A DNA stretch of 64,000 nt from Streptomyces orinoci (GCF_003121295.1 NZ_PHNC01000031.1:312439-376438); one strand, 5' to 3'; numbered from the stretch's first letter, positions 1 through 7,850 are shown. Notes: generated by a model from the letters alone, not told the origin. Made by a program: numbers and translations.

Positions 1-192
1 GTGGTACGCGCCCTGCCGGGCGCGGGCGAGGCGGATCACGGTCAGCTGGCCCGCGACCTGGATACCGCGCTGCAGCGGCTGTTGGGTGGGGATGTTCCCG
101 GTGCCGCCGGGGACAGGGCGCCGCGAAGCTGCAATCCCCCGGAGGGCGATCTCCGGACACCGGGCCCAGGCCCGGGAGGGAGCGCACGGTGA
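1..192 (+). CDS. rnpA: Ribonuclease P protein component, 3' end only
   Basis: Only the last 63 codons are inside the window and the gene starts upstream. The visible part begins VVRALPGAGEADHGQLARDL and continues into a helix, as the C-terminal end of actinobacterial RnpA does. RnpA is the protein subunit that helps the RNase P ribozyme remove 5' leaders from tRNA precursors. The identification also rests on context, because rnpA directly precedes yidD and yidC in nearly all bacteria. Its TGA stop overlaps the yidD start by four bases (GTGA, 189-192), so translation of the two genes is probably coupled. The C-terminal tail after the conserved helix is long and rich in Pro and Gly. Confidence 0.85.
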   Translation: MVRALPGAGEADHGQLARDLDTALQRLLGGDVPGAAGDRAPRSCNPPEGDLRTPGPGPGGSAR

Positions 193-506
193 AGTATCCG
201 CTGCTGTGGTTGATCAAGCTGTACCAGTGGACCATCAGCCCGCTGCTGGGCCCGGTCTGCAAGTACTACCCCTCGTGCTCGCACTATGGCTATACGGCCA
301 TCCAGGTGCATGGCGCGATCAAAGGAACGGCGCTGACGGCCTGGCGCATCCTGCGCTGTAATCCGTGGTCGCTCGGTGGCGTCGACCACGTACCTCCCCG
401 GAAGCGTCCGGTCTGGCACCAGCGGCTGAGGAGCCGACTGGGCGGGCACCCCGTGCTGGGGCCCGTCGCACAGCCCGAGACTCAGCCCAACGCCCAAGGA
501 GCCTGA
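189..506 (+). CDS. yidD: Membrane protein insertion efficiency factor YidD
   Basis: A 105-residue member of the YidD (UPF0161) family. The core matches the family: an N-terminal amphipathic segment (LLWLIKLYQWTISPLLG), then the Cys-containing signature CKYYPSCSHYGYTAI and the basic stretch RILRCNPWSLGGVD. YidD lies at the inner face of the membrane and is thought to help YidC insert membrane proteins. The GTG start overlaps the rnpA stop, and the gene ends three bases before yidC, so the three form one operon. The C-terminal 30 residues are poorly conserved basic sequence, usual for actinobacterial versions. Confidence 0.93.
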   Translation: MKYPLLWLIKLYQWTISPLLGPVCKYYPSCSHYGYTAIQVHGAIKGTALTAWRILRCNPWSLGGVDHVPPRKRPVWHQRLRSRLGGHPVLGPVAQPETQPNAQGA

Positions 507-509
507 TTC

Positions 510-1610
510 GTGGACACGATCCTCCGTCCTCTCTATTACGCAGTTTCCTGGATCATCGTCCAGTTCCACTCGTTCTACTCCCTGATGTTCGACAGGGACA
601 GCGGCTGGGCGTGGGGTCTGTCCATCGTCTCGCTGGTGGTGCTGATCCGTATCTGCCTGATCCCGCTGTTCGTCAAGCAGATCAAGGCGACGCGGAACAT
701 GCAGGCGCTCCAGCCGAAGATGAAGGCGATCCAGGAGCGTTACAAGAGCGACCGGCAGCGCCAGTCCGAAGAGATGATGAAGCTCTACAAGGAGACGGGC
801 ACCAACCCGCTCTCCAGCTGTCTGCCGATCATCGCGCAGTCGCCCTTCTTCATCTCGCTGTACCAGGTCCTCAACCACATCGCGCAGGGCAAGACGGTCG
901 GCGTCATCAACCAGGACCTGCTGAACAGCGCCCGGCACGCGCATATCTTCGGTGCCCCGCTGTCGGTGAAGTTCATGGACAGCGCCCACAAGGTCGAGTC
1001 GCTCGGGGCCACCCTGACCGATGTGCGGGTGGTCACGGTCATCATGATCGTGCTGATGTCGCTGTCGCAGTTCATCACGCAGCGGCAGCTGATGACCAAG
1101 AACGTCGATCTGACGGTGAAGACGCCGTTTATGCAGCAGCAGAAGATGCTGATGTACGTCTTCCCGGTGATGTTCGCCGTCTTCGGCATCAACTTCCCGG
1201 TGGGTGTTCTGATCTACTGGCTGACCACCAATGTGTGGACCATGGGCCAGCAGCTGTTCGTCATCCGCCGCAACCCCACTCCGGGCAGCCTCGCCTACAA
1301 GCAGCGCCAGGAGCGGCTGCGCGCCAAGGGCAAGCTCAAGGAGGACCCGGCGGAGATCGAGGCCAAGCAGGCCGCCGAGGCCGCCCGGGCCGCGCGCCAG
1401 CAGCCCAAGCGCCAGACCAAGGCCAAGCGGCAGCAGACCGGCGCCCCCGCCGGTGCCGGCCAGCCCCGTACCCGGGCCTCCTCCGGCAATGGCGCGGCCA
1501 AGCAGCAGCCGGAGGACGCCAAGCCCGAGCAGGGCGGTTCCCCGCGCAGCGCCAAGTCCGGGCAGCGCAAGGGCCAGCAGCGGCCCCAGCACCCCTCGTC
1601 CAAGAAGTAA
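510..1610 (+). CDS. yidC: Membrane protein insertase YidC
   Basis: A 366-residue YidC/Oxa1/Alb3 insertase. It integrates proteins into the cytoplasmic membrane, alone or with SecYEG. It is the short Gram-positive type with no large periplasmic domain. The first membrane segment is near residues 30-55, and a cytosolic hairpin rich in Lys and Arg follows (KQIKATRNMQALQPKMKAIQ). Further membrane segments are near residues 110-130, 180-200 and 215-250. The C-terminal 100 residues are a basic, Gln/Ala/Lys-rich tail, consistent with the ribosome-binding tail of YidC proteins that act co-translationally. The start is GTG, three bases after yidD. Jag follows after 13 bases, completing the usual yidD-yidC-jag order. 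Confidence 0.95.
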   Translation: MDTILRPLYYAVSWIIVQFHSFYSLMFDRDSGWAWGLSIVSLVVLIRICLIPLFVKQIKATRNMQALQPKMKAIQERYKSDRQRQSEEMMKLYKETGTNPLSSCLPIIAQSPFFISLYQVLNHIAQGKTVGVINQDLLNSARHAHIFGAPLSVKFMDSAHKVESLGATLTDVRVVTVIMIVLMSLSQFITQRQLMTKNVDLTVKTPFMQQQKMLMYVFPVMFAVFGINFPVGVLIYWLTTNVWTMGQQLFVIRRNPTPGSLAYKQRQERLRAKGKLKEDPAEIEAKQAAEAARAARQQPKRQTKAKRQQTGAPAGAGQPRTRASSGNGAAKQQPEDAKPEQGGSPRSAKSGQRKGQQRPQHPSSKK

Positions 1611-1623
1611 GAAGGAGTCCACC

Positions 1624-2148
1624 GTGACGGACACCCAGCACCAGACCAGTGCGGCCGCTGCCGAGGGCACCGACACCCTGTCCCGCCTGGAGCAGGAGGG
1701 CGAGATCGCCGCCGACTACCTCGAGGGTCTGCTGGACATCGCCGATCTCGACGGCGACATCGACATGGATGTCGAGGCCGACCGGGCCTCGGTCTCCATC
1801 ATCAGCGACGACGCCGACAGCCGTGACCTGCAGAAGCTGGTGGGGCGCGACGGCGAGGTGCTGGAGGCGCTCCAGGAGCTGACCCGGCTGGCGGTGAACC
1901 GGGAGACCGGTGACCGCAGCCGGCTGATGCTGGACATCGCCGGGTTCCGGGCCCGTAAGCGGGCGGAGCTGGCCAAGCTGGGCGCCCAGGCGGTGGCGGA
2001 GGCCAAGTCCACCGGCAAGGCGGTCAAGCTGGACCCGATGACTCCCTTTGAGCGCAAGGTGGTCCATGACGCGGTGGCCGCCGCGGGCCTGCGGAGCGAG
2101 TCCGAGGGCGAGGAGCCGCAGCGCCGCGTGGTCGTGCTGCCCGCCTGA
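1624..2148 (+). CDS. jag: Jag/KhpB family single-stranded nucleic acid binding R3H protein
   Basis: A 174-residue protein of the Jag (SpoIIIJ-associated, KhpB) family. It has a KH-like domain (about residues 30-95, ending in GRDGEVLEALQELTRLAVNR) followed by an R3H domain (MTPFERKVVHDAVAAAGLRSESEG, near 137-160). The R3H signature, with Arg and His spaced three residues apart, is visible as RKVVH. KhpB-type proteins bind RNA and influence cell envelope growth. I chose the GTG at 1624 because it follows a GGAG Shine-Dalgarno at 1613 and gives the family length. A longer open frame starting at 1231 lies inside yidC and is not used. A strong hairpin terminator follows. Confidence 0.92.
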   Translation: MTDTQHQTSAAAAEGTDTLSRLEQEGEIAADYLEGLLDIADLDGDIDMDVEADRASVSIISDDADSRDLQKLVGRDGEVLEALQELTRLAVNRETGDRSRLMLDIAGFRARKRAELAKLGAQAVAEAKSTGKAVKLDPMTPFERKVVHDAVAAAGLRSESEGEEPQRRVVVLPA

Positions 2149-2168
2149 CGCTTGTCTCCGGTAGTTGT

Positions 2169-2204
2169 GGTTCGGCCCCGTCTGCACGCAGGCGGGGCCG
2201 AACC
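2169..2204 (+). terminator. Strong hairpin after jag
   Basis: The arms at 2169-2185 and 2188-2204 pair almost completely, starting GGTTCGGCCCCG and ending CGGGGCCGAACC, with one G-T pair and a tiny loop. No T-run follows, as is common for Streptomyces terminators. It lies between jag and rsmG and probably ends the rnpA-yidD-yidC-jag transcript. Confidence 0.7.
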
Positions 2205-2250
2205 TTGTCAGCCTGATAGCCCACAACGTTGTACGGAAGGACGGTTCCCC

Positions 2251-2967
2251 GTGGACGAGGCAGCGGAGCTCCCGCCGGCGCCCCCTGAGGCCCGGGAGGT
2301 TTTCGGCGACCGGTTTGCGGATGCCGTGCGCTACGCGGAGCTGCTCGCCGACGCCGGGGTGCGGCGTGGGCTGATCGGTCCCCGGGAGGTGCCCCGGCTC
2401 TGGGAGCGGCACCTGCTGAACTGCGCGGTGCTCTCCGAGGCGGTGGCCGAGGATGTCTCGGTCTGTGATGTGGGCTCCGGTGCGGGCCTGCCGGGTATCC
2501 CGCTGGCGCTGGTCCGTCCCGACCTGCAGATCACCCTGCTGGAGCCGCTGCTGCGGCGGACCACCTTCCTCTCCGAGGTGGTGGAGCTGCTGGGCCTGGA
2601 CCATGTGACGGTGGTGCGCGGGCGGGCCGAGGAGATGCTGGGCAAGCTGCCGCCGGTGCATGTGGTGACCGCGCGGGCGGTGGCCCCGCTGGACCGGCTG
2701 GCGGGTTGGGGCGTGCCGCTGCTGCGGCCTTACGGCGAGATGCTGGCGCTCAAGGGCGACACCGCCGAGGAGGAGCTCAAGAGTGCCCGGGCGGCGCTGA
2801 GCAAGCTCGGGGTGGTGGAGACCTCGGTGCTCCAGGTCGGGGCCGGGGTGGTGGATCCGCCGTCCACGCTGGTGCGGGTGGAGGTCGGGGAGAGCCCCGG
2901 CGGAGTGCGGTTCGCGGCCAAGCGGGCCAAGGCGGCCCGGGCGAGCCGGTCGCGTCGTCGGCGCTGA
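2251..2967 (+). CDS. rsmG: 16S rRNA (guanine-N7) methyltransferase RsmG (GidB)
   Basis: A 238-residue class I SAM-dependent methyltransferase that modifies G527 (E. coli numbering) of 16S rRNA. Loss of the activity gives low-level streptomycin resistance in Streptomyces. The family start block REVPRLWERHLLNCAVL is followed by the SAM-binding motif CDVGSGAGLPGIPLA and the later motif TARAVAPL. The C-terminus is a basic tail (RAKAARASRSRRRR). The GTG at 2251 has a GGAAGG ribosome site at 2235-2240, while the upstream ATG-like extension overlaps the terminator and is not conserved-looking. The gene sits between jag and parA, the usual place for rsmG near oriC. Confidence 0.94.
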   Translation: MDEAAELPPAPPEAREVFGDRFADAVRYAELLADAGVRRGLIGPREVPRLWERHLLNCAVLSEAVAEDVSVCDVGSGAGLPGIPLALVRPDLQITLLEPLLRRTTFLSEVVELLGLDHVTVVRGRAEEMLGKLPPVHVVTARAVAPLDRLAGWGVPLLRPYGEMLALKGDTAEEELKSARAALSKLGVVETSVLQVGAGVVDPPSTLVRVEVGESPGGVRFAAKRAKAARASRSRRRR

Positions 2968-2969
2968 GG

Positions 2970-3041
2970 CCGCTGCCCTGGGCTGATCCGCTGCCTCGGG
3001 CTGATCCGCTGTCTTGGGCTGATCCGCTGTCTTGGGCTGAT
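2970..3041. repeat. Four tandem 18-bp repeats
   Basis: Units at 2970-2987, 2988-3005, 3006-3023 and 3024-3041 follow the pattern CCGCTGtcttgggctGAT. Units 3 and 4 are identical, and the first two differ by one to three bases. They begin right behind the rsmG stop codon. The unit length is a multiple of three, but no reading frame through them looks coding. Confidence 0.85.
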
Positions 3042-3140
3042 CCATCCGCCCGTTCTGCTCAGGACAATGCTCCATACAAGCTGCCAAAACTACCCAAACC
3101 GGAGTGTCGTGGTGGGGTAGCGGTTGGGGCTATGCATCGT

Positions 3141-3154
3141 GTTTCACGTGAAAC
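3141..3154. promoter_or_regulatory. parS site, perfect
   Basis: GTTTCACGTGAAAC, the Streptomyces parS palindrome bound by ParB, lies 160 bases upstream of the chosen parA start. Confidence 0.95.
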
Positions 3155-3300
3155 ATCGCTCCTTGCTGCATGGGATCATCAGTCGCGGCCGGCTGGCCGC
3201 CGGTCGCGACCGCAGGCCGGTCGCCGAGATGGATGTCTCCACAAGGGAAGTGGATTCGTTCAGCACAGAGCGGGGCTTGCTGGTTCACGGCCCTGAAAAC

Positions 3301-4347
3301 ATGGCAGGCTCTGCACATCGCGAGCCTGATGTCGAGGAGAGTGAATCCTTGCGGTCCGACGCCAATATCGCGGGGCCGATGGCCGATCCGGTCCCCGGTC
3401 CCCGTCCCGCCGACTCCGATCCGGTGCCCGTCCCCCCGGCTCCCGGGAACGCGGTTTCACGTGAAACACCGCACCCGATGCCCAGGCCGGAGGAGACCCG
3501 GGTGGTGGTGGTCGCCAATCAGAAGGGCGGGGTCGGAAAGACCACCACCACGGTGAACCTGGCCGCCTCCCTGGCGCTGCACGGCAACCGGGTGCTGGTG
3601 ATCGACCTGGACCCGCAGGGCAATGCCTCCACCGCGCTGGGCATCGACCACCATGCCGAGGTGCCGTCCATCTATGACGTCCTGGTGGACAACCGGCAGC
3701 TCTCCGAGGTGGTCCAGCCGGTACGGGATGTGGAGGGGCTGTTCTGCGCTCCCGCCACCATCGACCTGGCCGGTGCGGAGATCGAGCTGGTCTCGCTGGT
3801 GGCCCGGGAGAGCCGGCTGGACCGGGCGATCAAGGCCTATGAGCAGCCGCTGGACTACATCCTTATCGACTGTCCGCCCTCGCTGGGCCTGCTGACCGTC
3901 AACGCCCTGGTGGCCGGGGCCGAGGTGCTGATCCCCATCCAGTGCGAGTACTACGCGCTGGAGGGCCTGGGGCAGCTGCTGCGCAATGTGGAGCTGGTGC
4001 GCGGCCACCTCAACCCCAAGCTGCATGTCTCCACCATCCTGCTCACCATGTACGACGGCCGGACCCGGCTGGCCTCGCAGGTGGCCGAGGAGGTGCGCAG
4101 CCACTTCGGCAAGGAGGTGCTGCGCACCAGCATCCCGCGCTCGGTACGGATCTCCGAGGCGCCCAGCTACGGTCAGACGGTGCTCACCTACGACCCGGGC
4201 TCCAGTGGCGCGCTGTCCTATATGGAGGCGGCCCGGGAGATGGCACTGCGCGGGGTCGGTATTCACTATGAACCCGGCACGGCCGCCCACCTGGTGGGCC
4301 AACAGCAACAGCAAGACCAGCACAGCATGTCGGAGGGGCTGCAGTGA
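3301..4347 (+). CDS. parA: Chromosome partitioning ATPase ParA (Soj)
   Basis: A 348-residue ParA/MinD-type ATPase that positions ParB-parS complexes of the origin region, especially during sporulation septation. The deviant Walker A NQKGGVGKTTTT is at about residues 73-83. Switch I (DLDPQGNAS) and Walker B (YILIDCPPSLGLLTVNAL) follow. The N-terminal 65 residues are variable. The ATG at 3301 is chosen because the segment starting MAGSAHREPDVEESESLRSD resembles Streptomyces ParA N-termini, although no good ribosome site precedes it. An in-frame ATG at 3229 is the main alternative. A perfect parS at 3454 lies inside the gene and is read as VSRET. The stop overlaps the parB start by four bases. 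Confidence 0.93.
   Translation: MAGSAHREPDVEESESLRSDANIAGPMADPVPGPRPADSDPVPVPPAPGNAVSRETPHPMPRPEETRVVVVANQKGGVGKTTTTVNLAASLALHGNRVLVIDLDPQGNASTALGIDHHAEVPSIYDVLVDNRQLSEVVQPVRDVEGLFCAPATIDLAGAEIELVSLVARESRLDRAIKAYEQPLDYILIDCPPSLGLLTVNALVAGAEVLIPIQCEYYALEGLGQLLRNVELVRGHLNPKLHVSTILLTMYDGRTRLASQVAEEVRSHFGKEVLRTSIPRSVRISEAPSYGQTVLTYDPGSSGALSYMEAAREMALRGVGIHYEPGTAAHLVGQQQQQDQHSMSEGLQ
3454..3467. promoter_or_regulatory. parS site inside parA
   Basis: A perfect GTTTCACGTGAAAC within the variable N-terminal coding part of parA. The reading frame gives Val-Ser-Arg-Glu-Thr. Confidence 0.95.
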
Positions 4348-5510
4348 GTGAGCGACGTAGGGGACTGGGCCGTGGGCTCGGTGCGCTGATCCCGGCAGCG
4401 CCCAAGGGATCGGAGAGCGACGCGCCCATGACGGGGCCCGGTGCCACGTCTCCCACCGCGGTTCCGGTGCTGACCGCGGACCGGGGTGCGGCGCTGCAGG
4501 TGGCCACCCTGGCGGCGGAGCGGCAGGAGACCGTTTCACGGGAAACCGAGCCGACGGCTGTGGCGGAGGCTTCCCCGGGGGCTGCCCAGGGCACCTCCCC
4601 GGCTGGTGCCGCGGCCGGTTCTCCGGCTGGTTCCCCGGAGGGGGCGGGCGGGACGGTCGCCGGGGCGTACTTCGCCGAGCTGCCGCTGGACGCCATCACC
4701 CCCAACCCCCGCCAGCCCCGGGAGGTGTTCGACGAGGAGGCCCTCGACGAGCTGGTGACCTCCATCCGCGAGGTGGGACTGCTCCAGCCGGTGGTGGTCC
4801 GCCGGACCGCCCCGGAGCGCTATGAGCTCATCATGGGCGAGCGCCGCTGGCGGGCCTGCCGGGAGGCCGGGCTGGAGCGTATCCCGGCCATCGTCCGGGC
4901 CACCGACGACGAGAAGCTGCTGCTGGACGCGCTGCTGGAGAACCTGCACCGGGCCCAGCTCAACCCGCTGGAAGAGGCCGCCGCCTACGACCAGTTGCTC
5001 AAGGACTTCAACTGCACCCATGACGAGCTGGCGGACCGCATCGGGCGTTCCCGTCCGCAGGTCTCCAACACCCTGCGCCTGCTGAAGCTGACCCCGGCGG
5101 TCCAGCAGCGGCTGGCCTCCGGGGTGCTCTCCGCGGGGCACGGACGTGCGCTGCTGGCGGTGGAGGACGCCGGGGAGCAGGACCAGCTGGCGCGGCGGAT
5201 CGTGGCCGAGGGGCTGTCGGTGCGGTCCGTGGAGGAGATCGTCCATCTGATGTCCTCGCAGACCAAGCGCCCGGCCAAGGCCAAGGGGCCGCGGGCCGGT
5301 ACCCGGGTGTCCCCGGCGCTGAGCGATCTGGCCTCCCGGCTGTCCGACCGGTTCGAGACCCGGGTGAAGGTGGACCTGGGCCAGAAGAAGGGCAAGATCG
5401 TGGTGGAGTTCGCCTCCATCGAGGATCTGGAGCGCATTCTCAGCAGCATGGCGCCGGGCGAGGGCGGTGTGCTGGACCAGAAGCTGACCGGCGAGGAGGC
5501 CGAGGGCTAG
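4344..5510 (+). CDS. parB: Chromosome partitioning protein ParB (Spo0J)
   Basis: A 388-residue ParB that binds the parS sites nearby and spreads as a CTP-dependent clamp. After a variable N-terminus that includes the ParA-interacting start RRRGLGRGLGALIP come three conserved parts. These are the N-terminal domain with ITPNPRQPR (about 118-126), the CTP-binding motif GERRWRA (166-172) and a helix-turn-helix near 224-245 (THDELADRIGRSRPQVSNTLR). A C-terminal dimerisation domain (about 320-385) ends the protein. The GTG start lies within GTGA overlapping parA. The coding sequence contains a one-mismatch parS relative at 4533, and a perfect parS sits in the terminator hairpin behind the gene. Confidence 0.96.
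   Translation: MSERRRGLGRGLGALIPAAPKGSESDAPMTGPGATSPTAVPVLTADRGAALQVATLAAERQETVSRETEPTAVAEASPGAAQGTSPAGAAAGSPAGSPEGAGGTVAGAYFAELPLDAITPNPRQPREVFDEEALDELVTSIREVGLLQPVVVRRTAPERYELIMGERRWRACREAGLERIPAIVRATDDEKLLLDALLENLHRAQLNPLEEAAAYDQLLKDFNCTHDELADRIGRSRPQVSNTLRLLKLTPAVQQRLASGVLSAGHGRALLAVEDAGEQDQLARRIVAEGLSVRSVEEIVHLMSSQTKRPAKAKGPRAGTRVSPALSDLASRLSDRFETRVKVDLGQKKGKIVVEFASIEDLERILSSMAPGEGGVLDQKLTGEEAEG
4533..4546. promoter_or_regulatory. Degenerate parS-like site inside parB
   Basis: GTTTCACGGGAAAC differs from parS at one central base and is again read as VSRET. It may be a weak or decayed ParB site. Confidence 0.5.
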
Positions 5511-5530
5511 GCCCCATGCGGTGACCGCCG

Positions 5531-5568
5531 AGGGCGGGTCGTGTTTCACGTGAAACACGACCCGCCCT
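5531..5568 (+). terminator. 38-bp perfect palindrome: parB terminator with parS at its centre
   Basis: The arms at 5531-5549 and 5550-5568 are exact reverse complements (AGGGCGGGTCGTGTTTCAC and its complement), followed by TT. The central 14 bases (5543-5556) are a perfect parS. The position just behind parB suits a terminator, and the same DNA should also bind ParB. Confidence 0.8.
5543..5556. promoter_or_regulatory. parS site in the parB terminator
   Basis: A perfect GTTTCACGTGAAAC at the axis of the palindrome at 5531-5568. Confidence 0.95.
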
Positions 5569-5825
5569 TTGCCTTGGTCCGCTGTTCGCCCAACGGGCCT
5601 GCGGATACGATGCGTTGGAGTATGGCGGATCAGCACACCGGGTTGAAAACCTTGAGTCGTTGACGACAGGGGCGGGGCCATGCGAACGGTGAGCCGGGCC
5701 GGACTGGTGGTGACGGGCCTGAGCCTGGGGGCGGTCGGCGGGTTCGTCGGCAGCCTGCTCAGGGAGCGCAGCGCACTGAGTGCCGCCGGGGGTGCGGCCC
5801 GCGAGGGAAGGGAGGAATCGGCTCC

Positions 5826-6443
5826 ATGGGGCGTCGGCTGGTACCGCTCACGCTGGACAATCTCCCGGACCTTCCCCAGCGTTGCCGCTCCTGTGTCTTC
5901 TGGGAGCTGGACCCCGTCAGTGGTGAAGCCGCGCTGAGAGCCGGCCGTCCGGAGCTGGAGAAGGAAGCCTGGATCTCCGCGGTGCTGCTGGAGTGGGGCT
6001 CCTGCGGCCGGGTGGTCTATGTGGACGATGCGCCGGTGGGCTTTGTGCTGTACGCGCCGCCGGCCTATGTGCCGCGTTCGACCGCCTTTCCCACCAGCCC
6101 GGTGGCGGCCGACGCGGTCCAGCTGATGACGGCCTGGCTGATGCCGCGTTACCAGGGCCAGGGGCTGGGGCGGGTGATGGTGCAGACCGTCGCCAAGGAC
6201 GTACTGCGGCGCGGCTTCAAGGCGATCGAGGCCTTTGGCGACGCCTGCTGGAAGGAACCGGCCTGTGTGCTGCCCGCCGACCATTTGCTGGCAGTGGGCT
6301 TCAAAACGGTGCGGCACCATCCGCGCTATCCCCGGCTGCGGCTGGAGCTGCGCTCCGCGCTGTCCTGGAAGGAGGACGTGGAGCTGGCGCTGGACCGGCT
6401 GCTGGGCGCGGTGCAGAAGGAGCCCGCGCTACGGCCGCTGTAA
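5826..6443 (+). CDS. GNAT-family N-acetyltransferase
   Basis: A 205-residue GNAT-fold protein found at this place in Streptomyces chromosomes. The acetyl-CoA pyrophosphate-binding loop is visible as MPRYQGQGLGRVMVQTVAKD (about residues 104-123). It is preceded by the strand VVYVDDAPVGFVLYAPPAYV. The Cys pair near residues 20-23 (RCRSC) and Cys in FGDACWKEPACVLP may matter for structure, but I cannot assign a substrate. The start at ATG 5826 follows an AAGGGAGGAA-type ribosome site. The gene is convergent with trxA, with a shared hairpin and a parS between them. Confidence 0.85.
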   Translation: MGRRLVPLTLDNLPDLPQRCRSCVFWELDPVSGEAALRAGRPELEKEAWISAVLLEWGSCGRVVYVDDAPVGFVLYAPPAYVPRSTAFPTSPVAADAVQLMTAWLMPRYQGQGLGRVMVQTVAKDVLRRGFKAIEAFGDACWKEPACVLPADHLLAVGFKTVRHHPRYPRLRLELRSALSWKEDVELALDRLLGAVQKEPALRPL

Positions 6444-6450
6444 CGGCGAA

Positions 6451-6481
6451 CGGGCCCGCCCCCAGCCGAGGGGCGGGCCCG
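6451..6481. terminator. Bidirectional hairpin between the GNAT gene and trxA
   Basis: CGGGCCCGCCCC (6451-6462) pairs perfectly with GGGGCGGGCCCG (6470-6481) around a seven-base loop. It lies between converging genes and can serve both. Its last base is the first base of the adjoining parS site. Confidence 0.75.
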
Positions 6482-6494
6482 TTTCACGTGAAAC
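6481..6494. promoter_or_regulatory. parS site next to the trxA terminator
   Basis: A perfect GTTTCACGTGAAAC, abutting the hairpin at 6451-6481 and eight bases before the trxA stop codon. Confidence 0.95.
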
Positions 6495-6501
6495 GGCGCG
6501 A

Positions 6502-6834
6502 CTACTTGTGGGCCGAGAGGAACTGGTCCAGGTCACGCTGGAGGGCGGCCTTGGGCTTGGCGCCCACGATGGTCTTCACGACCTCGCCGCCCTGGTAGAC
6601 GTTGAGGGTCGGGATGGACATCACACCGTACTTGGCGGCGGTGGCCGGGTTCTCGTCGATGTTCAGCTTGACGATCTCCAGCTTGTCGCCGTGCTCGGCG
6701 GCGATGGCCTCCAGGGACGGGGCGATCTGGCGGCAGGGGCCGCACCACTCGGCCCAGAAGTCGACCAGTACGGGCTTGTCGCTCTTGAGCACATCCTCGT
6801 CGAAGGACGCGTCGGTCACGGCCTTGAGAGCCAT
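6502..6834 (-). CDS. trxA: Thioredoxin
   Basis: A 110-residue thioredoxin with the active site WCGPC at residues 30-34, the preceding strand PVLVDFWAE and the cis-Pro loop SIPTLNVY. It reduces protein disulfides in the cytosol using electrons from thioredoxin reductase, encoded just upstream. The gap to trxB is 41 bases, so trxB-trxA form an operon, the standard actinobacterial arrangement next to sigM and parAB. In Streptomyces this operon is known to respond to disulfide stress through SigR; I did not identify a SigR promoter here with certainty. Confidence 0.96.
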   Translation of the reverse strand: MALKAVTDASFDEDVLKSDKPVLVDFWAEWCGPCRQIAPSLEAIAAEHGDKLEIVKLNIDENPATAAKYGVMSIPTLNVYQGGEVVKTIVGAKPKAALQRDLDQFLSAHK

Positions 6835-6875
6835 TGAGGTCTCCTTGGATCTTTCGGTAGGGGTGGGGGGCGGGG

Positions 6876-7850
6876 TCAGACGTTGGGGGTCTGCTCGGGC
6901 TCGCGGACGTTCTCGCCGTCGGCGAGGGCGGCCAGGAAGCGCTCGGCGTCCAGGGCGGCCGAGCAGCCGGTGCCCGCGGCGGTGATCGCCTGGCGGTAGG
7001 TGTGGTCCACCACATCACCGGCGGCAAAGACACCCTTGAGGTTGGTGCGGGTGGAGGGGGCGGCAACCTTGAGGTAGCCCTCGTCGTCCAGGTTGAGCTG
7101 ACCCTTGAACAGCTCGGTGCGGGGGTCATGGCCAATGGCGATGAACAGGCCGGTGACGGCCAGCTCGGAGGTCTCCCCCGTGTTGACGTTGCGCAGGGTC
7201 AGCCCGGACAGCTTGGTCTCGCCGTGCACCTCGGCGACCTCGCTGTCCCAGACAAAGGAGATCTTGGGGTCGGCGAAGGCACGCTCCTGCATGGCCTTGC
7301 TGGCCCGCAGGGCGTTACGGCGGTGGATCACGGTGACGGACTTGGCGAACCGGGAGAGGAAGGTCGCCTCCTCCATCGCGGTGTCGCCACCGCCCACCAC
7401 GGCGATGTCCTGGTCCTTGAAGAAGAACCCGTCACAGGTGGCGCACCAGGAGATGCCGCGGCCGGACAGCTCGTCCTCACGGGGCAGGCCCAGCTTGCGG
7501 TGCTGGGAGCCGGTGGCCACGATCACGGCCTTGGCGCGGTGCACGGTGCCGGCGGAGTCGGTGACCGTCTTGATGTCCTCGCTGAGATCCACCGCGGTGA
7601 CGTCGTCCGGGACCAGCTCGGCCCCGAAGCGCTCGGCCTGGGCCCGCATGTTGTCCATCAGGTCCGGGCCCATGATGCCCTCGCGGAAACCGGGGAAGTT
7701 CTCCACCTCGGTGGTGTTCATCAGCGCGCCGCCGGCGGTCACGGCGCCCTCGAAGACCAGGGGCTTCAGCGACGCACGGGCGGTGTAGAGCGCGGCGGTG
7801 TAGCCCGCGGGCCCGGAGCCGATGATGATCACGTTGCGGACGTCGCTCAC
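6876..7850 (-). CDS. trxB: Thioredoxin reductase
   Basis: A 324-residue FAD flavoprotein that transfers electrons from NADPH to thioredoxin. It shows the FAD motif GSGPAGYTAALYTA (11-24), the redox-active CATC (Cys136 and Cys139) and the NADPH-binding VVGGGDTAMEEA near 151. The C-terminal FAD motif GVFAAGDVVDHTYRQAITAA is also present. The length is typical of low-molecular-weight bacterial TrxB. The start is GTG at 7850, and trxA follows in the same direction. Confidence 0.97.
   Translation of the reverse strand: MSDVRNVIIIGSGPAGYTAALYTARASLKPLVFEGAVTAGGALMNTTEVENFPGFREGIMGPDLMDNMRAQAERFGAELVPDDVTAVDLSEDIKTVTDSAGTVHRAKAVIVATGSQHRKLGLPREDELSGRGISWCATCDGFFFKDQDIAVVGGGDTAMEEATFLSRFAKSVTVIHRRNALRASKAMQERAFADPKISFVWDSEVAEVHGETKLSGLTLRNVNTGETSELAVTGLFIAIGHDPRTELFKGQLNLDDEGYLKVAAPSTRTNLKGVFAAGDVVDHTYRQAITAAGTGCSAALDAERFLAALADGENVREPEQTPNV

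Larger units (their letters stand above)
2968..3300. other. Intergenic region between rsmG and parA
   Basis: This 333-base stretch carries four tandem 18-bp units (2970-3041) and one perfect parS (3141-3154). The parA reading frame stays open back to 3124, but the extra N-terminal residues do not look like family sequence. I therefore treat it as leader and promoter DNA. I see no other gene. Confidence 0.6.
5511..5825. other. Intergenic region between parB and the GNAT gene
   Basis: This region holds the parS-centred hairpin at 5531-5568 and otherwise no gene I can support. An 85-codon frame from 5680 begins with a hydrophobic segment but runs 112 bases into the GNAT gene in another frame. 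Confidence 0.5.

Noticed and set aside
42..1676. Very long antisense frame across yidC
   Set aside because: High-GC shadow of yidD-yidC; no family motif and no start context.
2970..3041. Possible CRISPR-like array
   Set aside because: Units are contiguous 18-mers without spacers, so it is a plain tandem repeat.
5680..5937. 85-codon frame with a hydrophobic start upstream of the GNAT gene
   Set aside because: It overlaps the GNAT gene by 112 bases in another frame, and the ribosome site at 5826 is better explained by the GNAT start.
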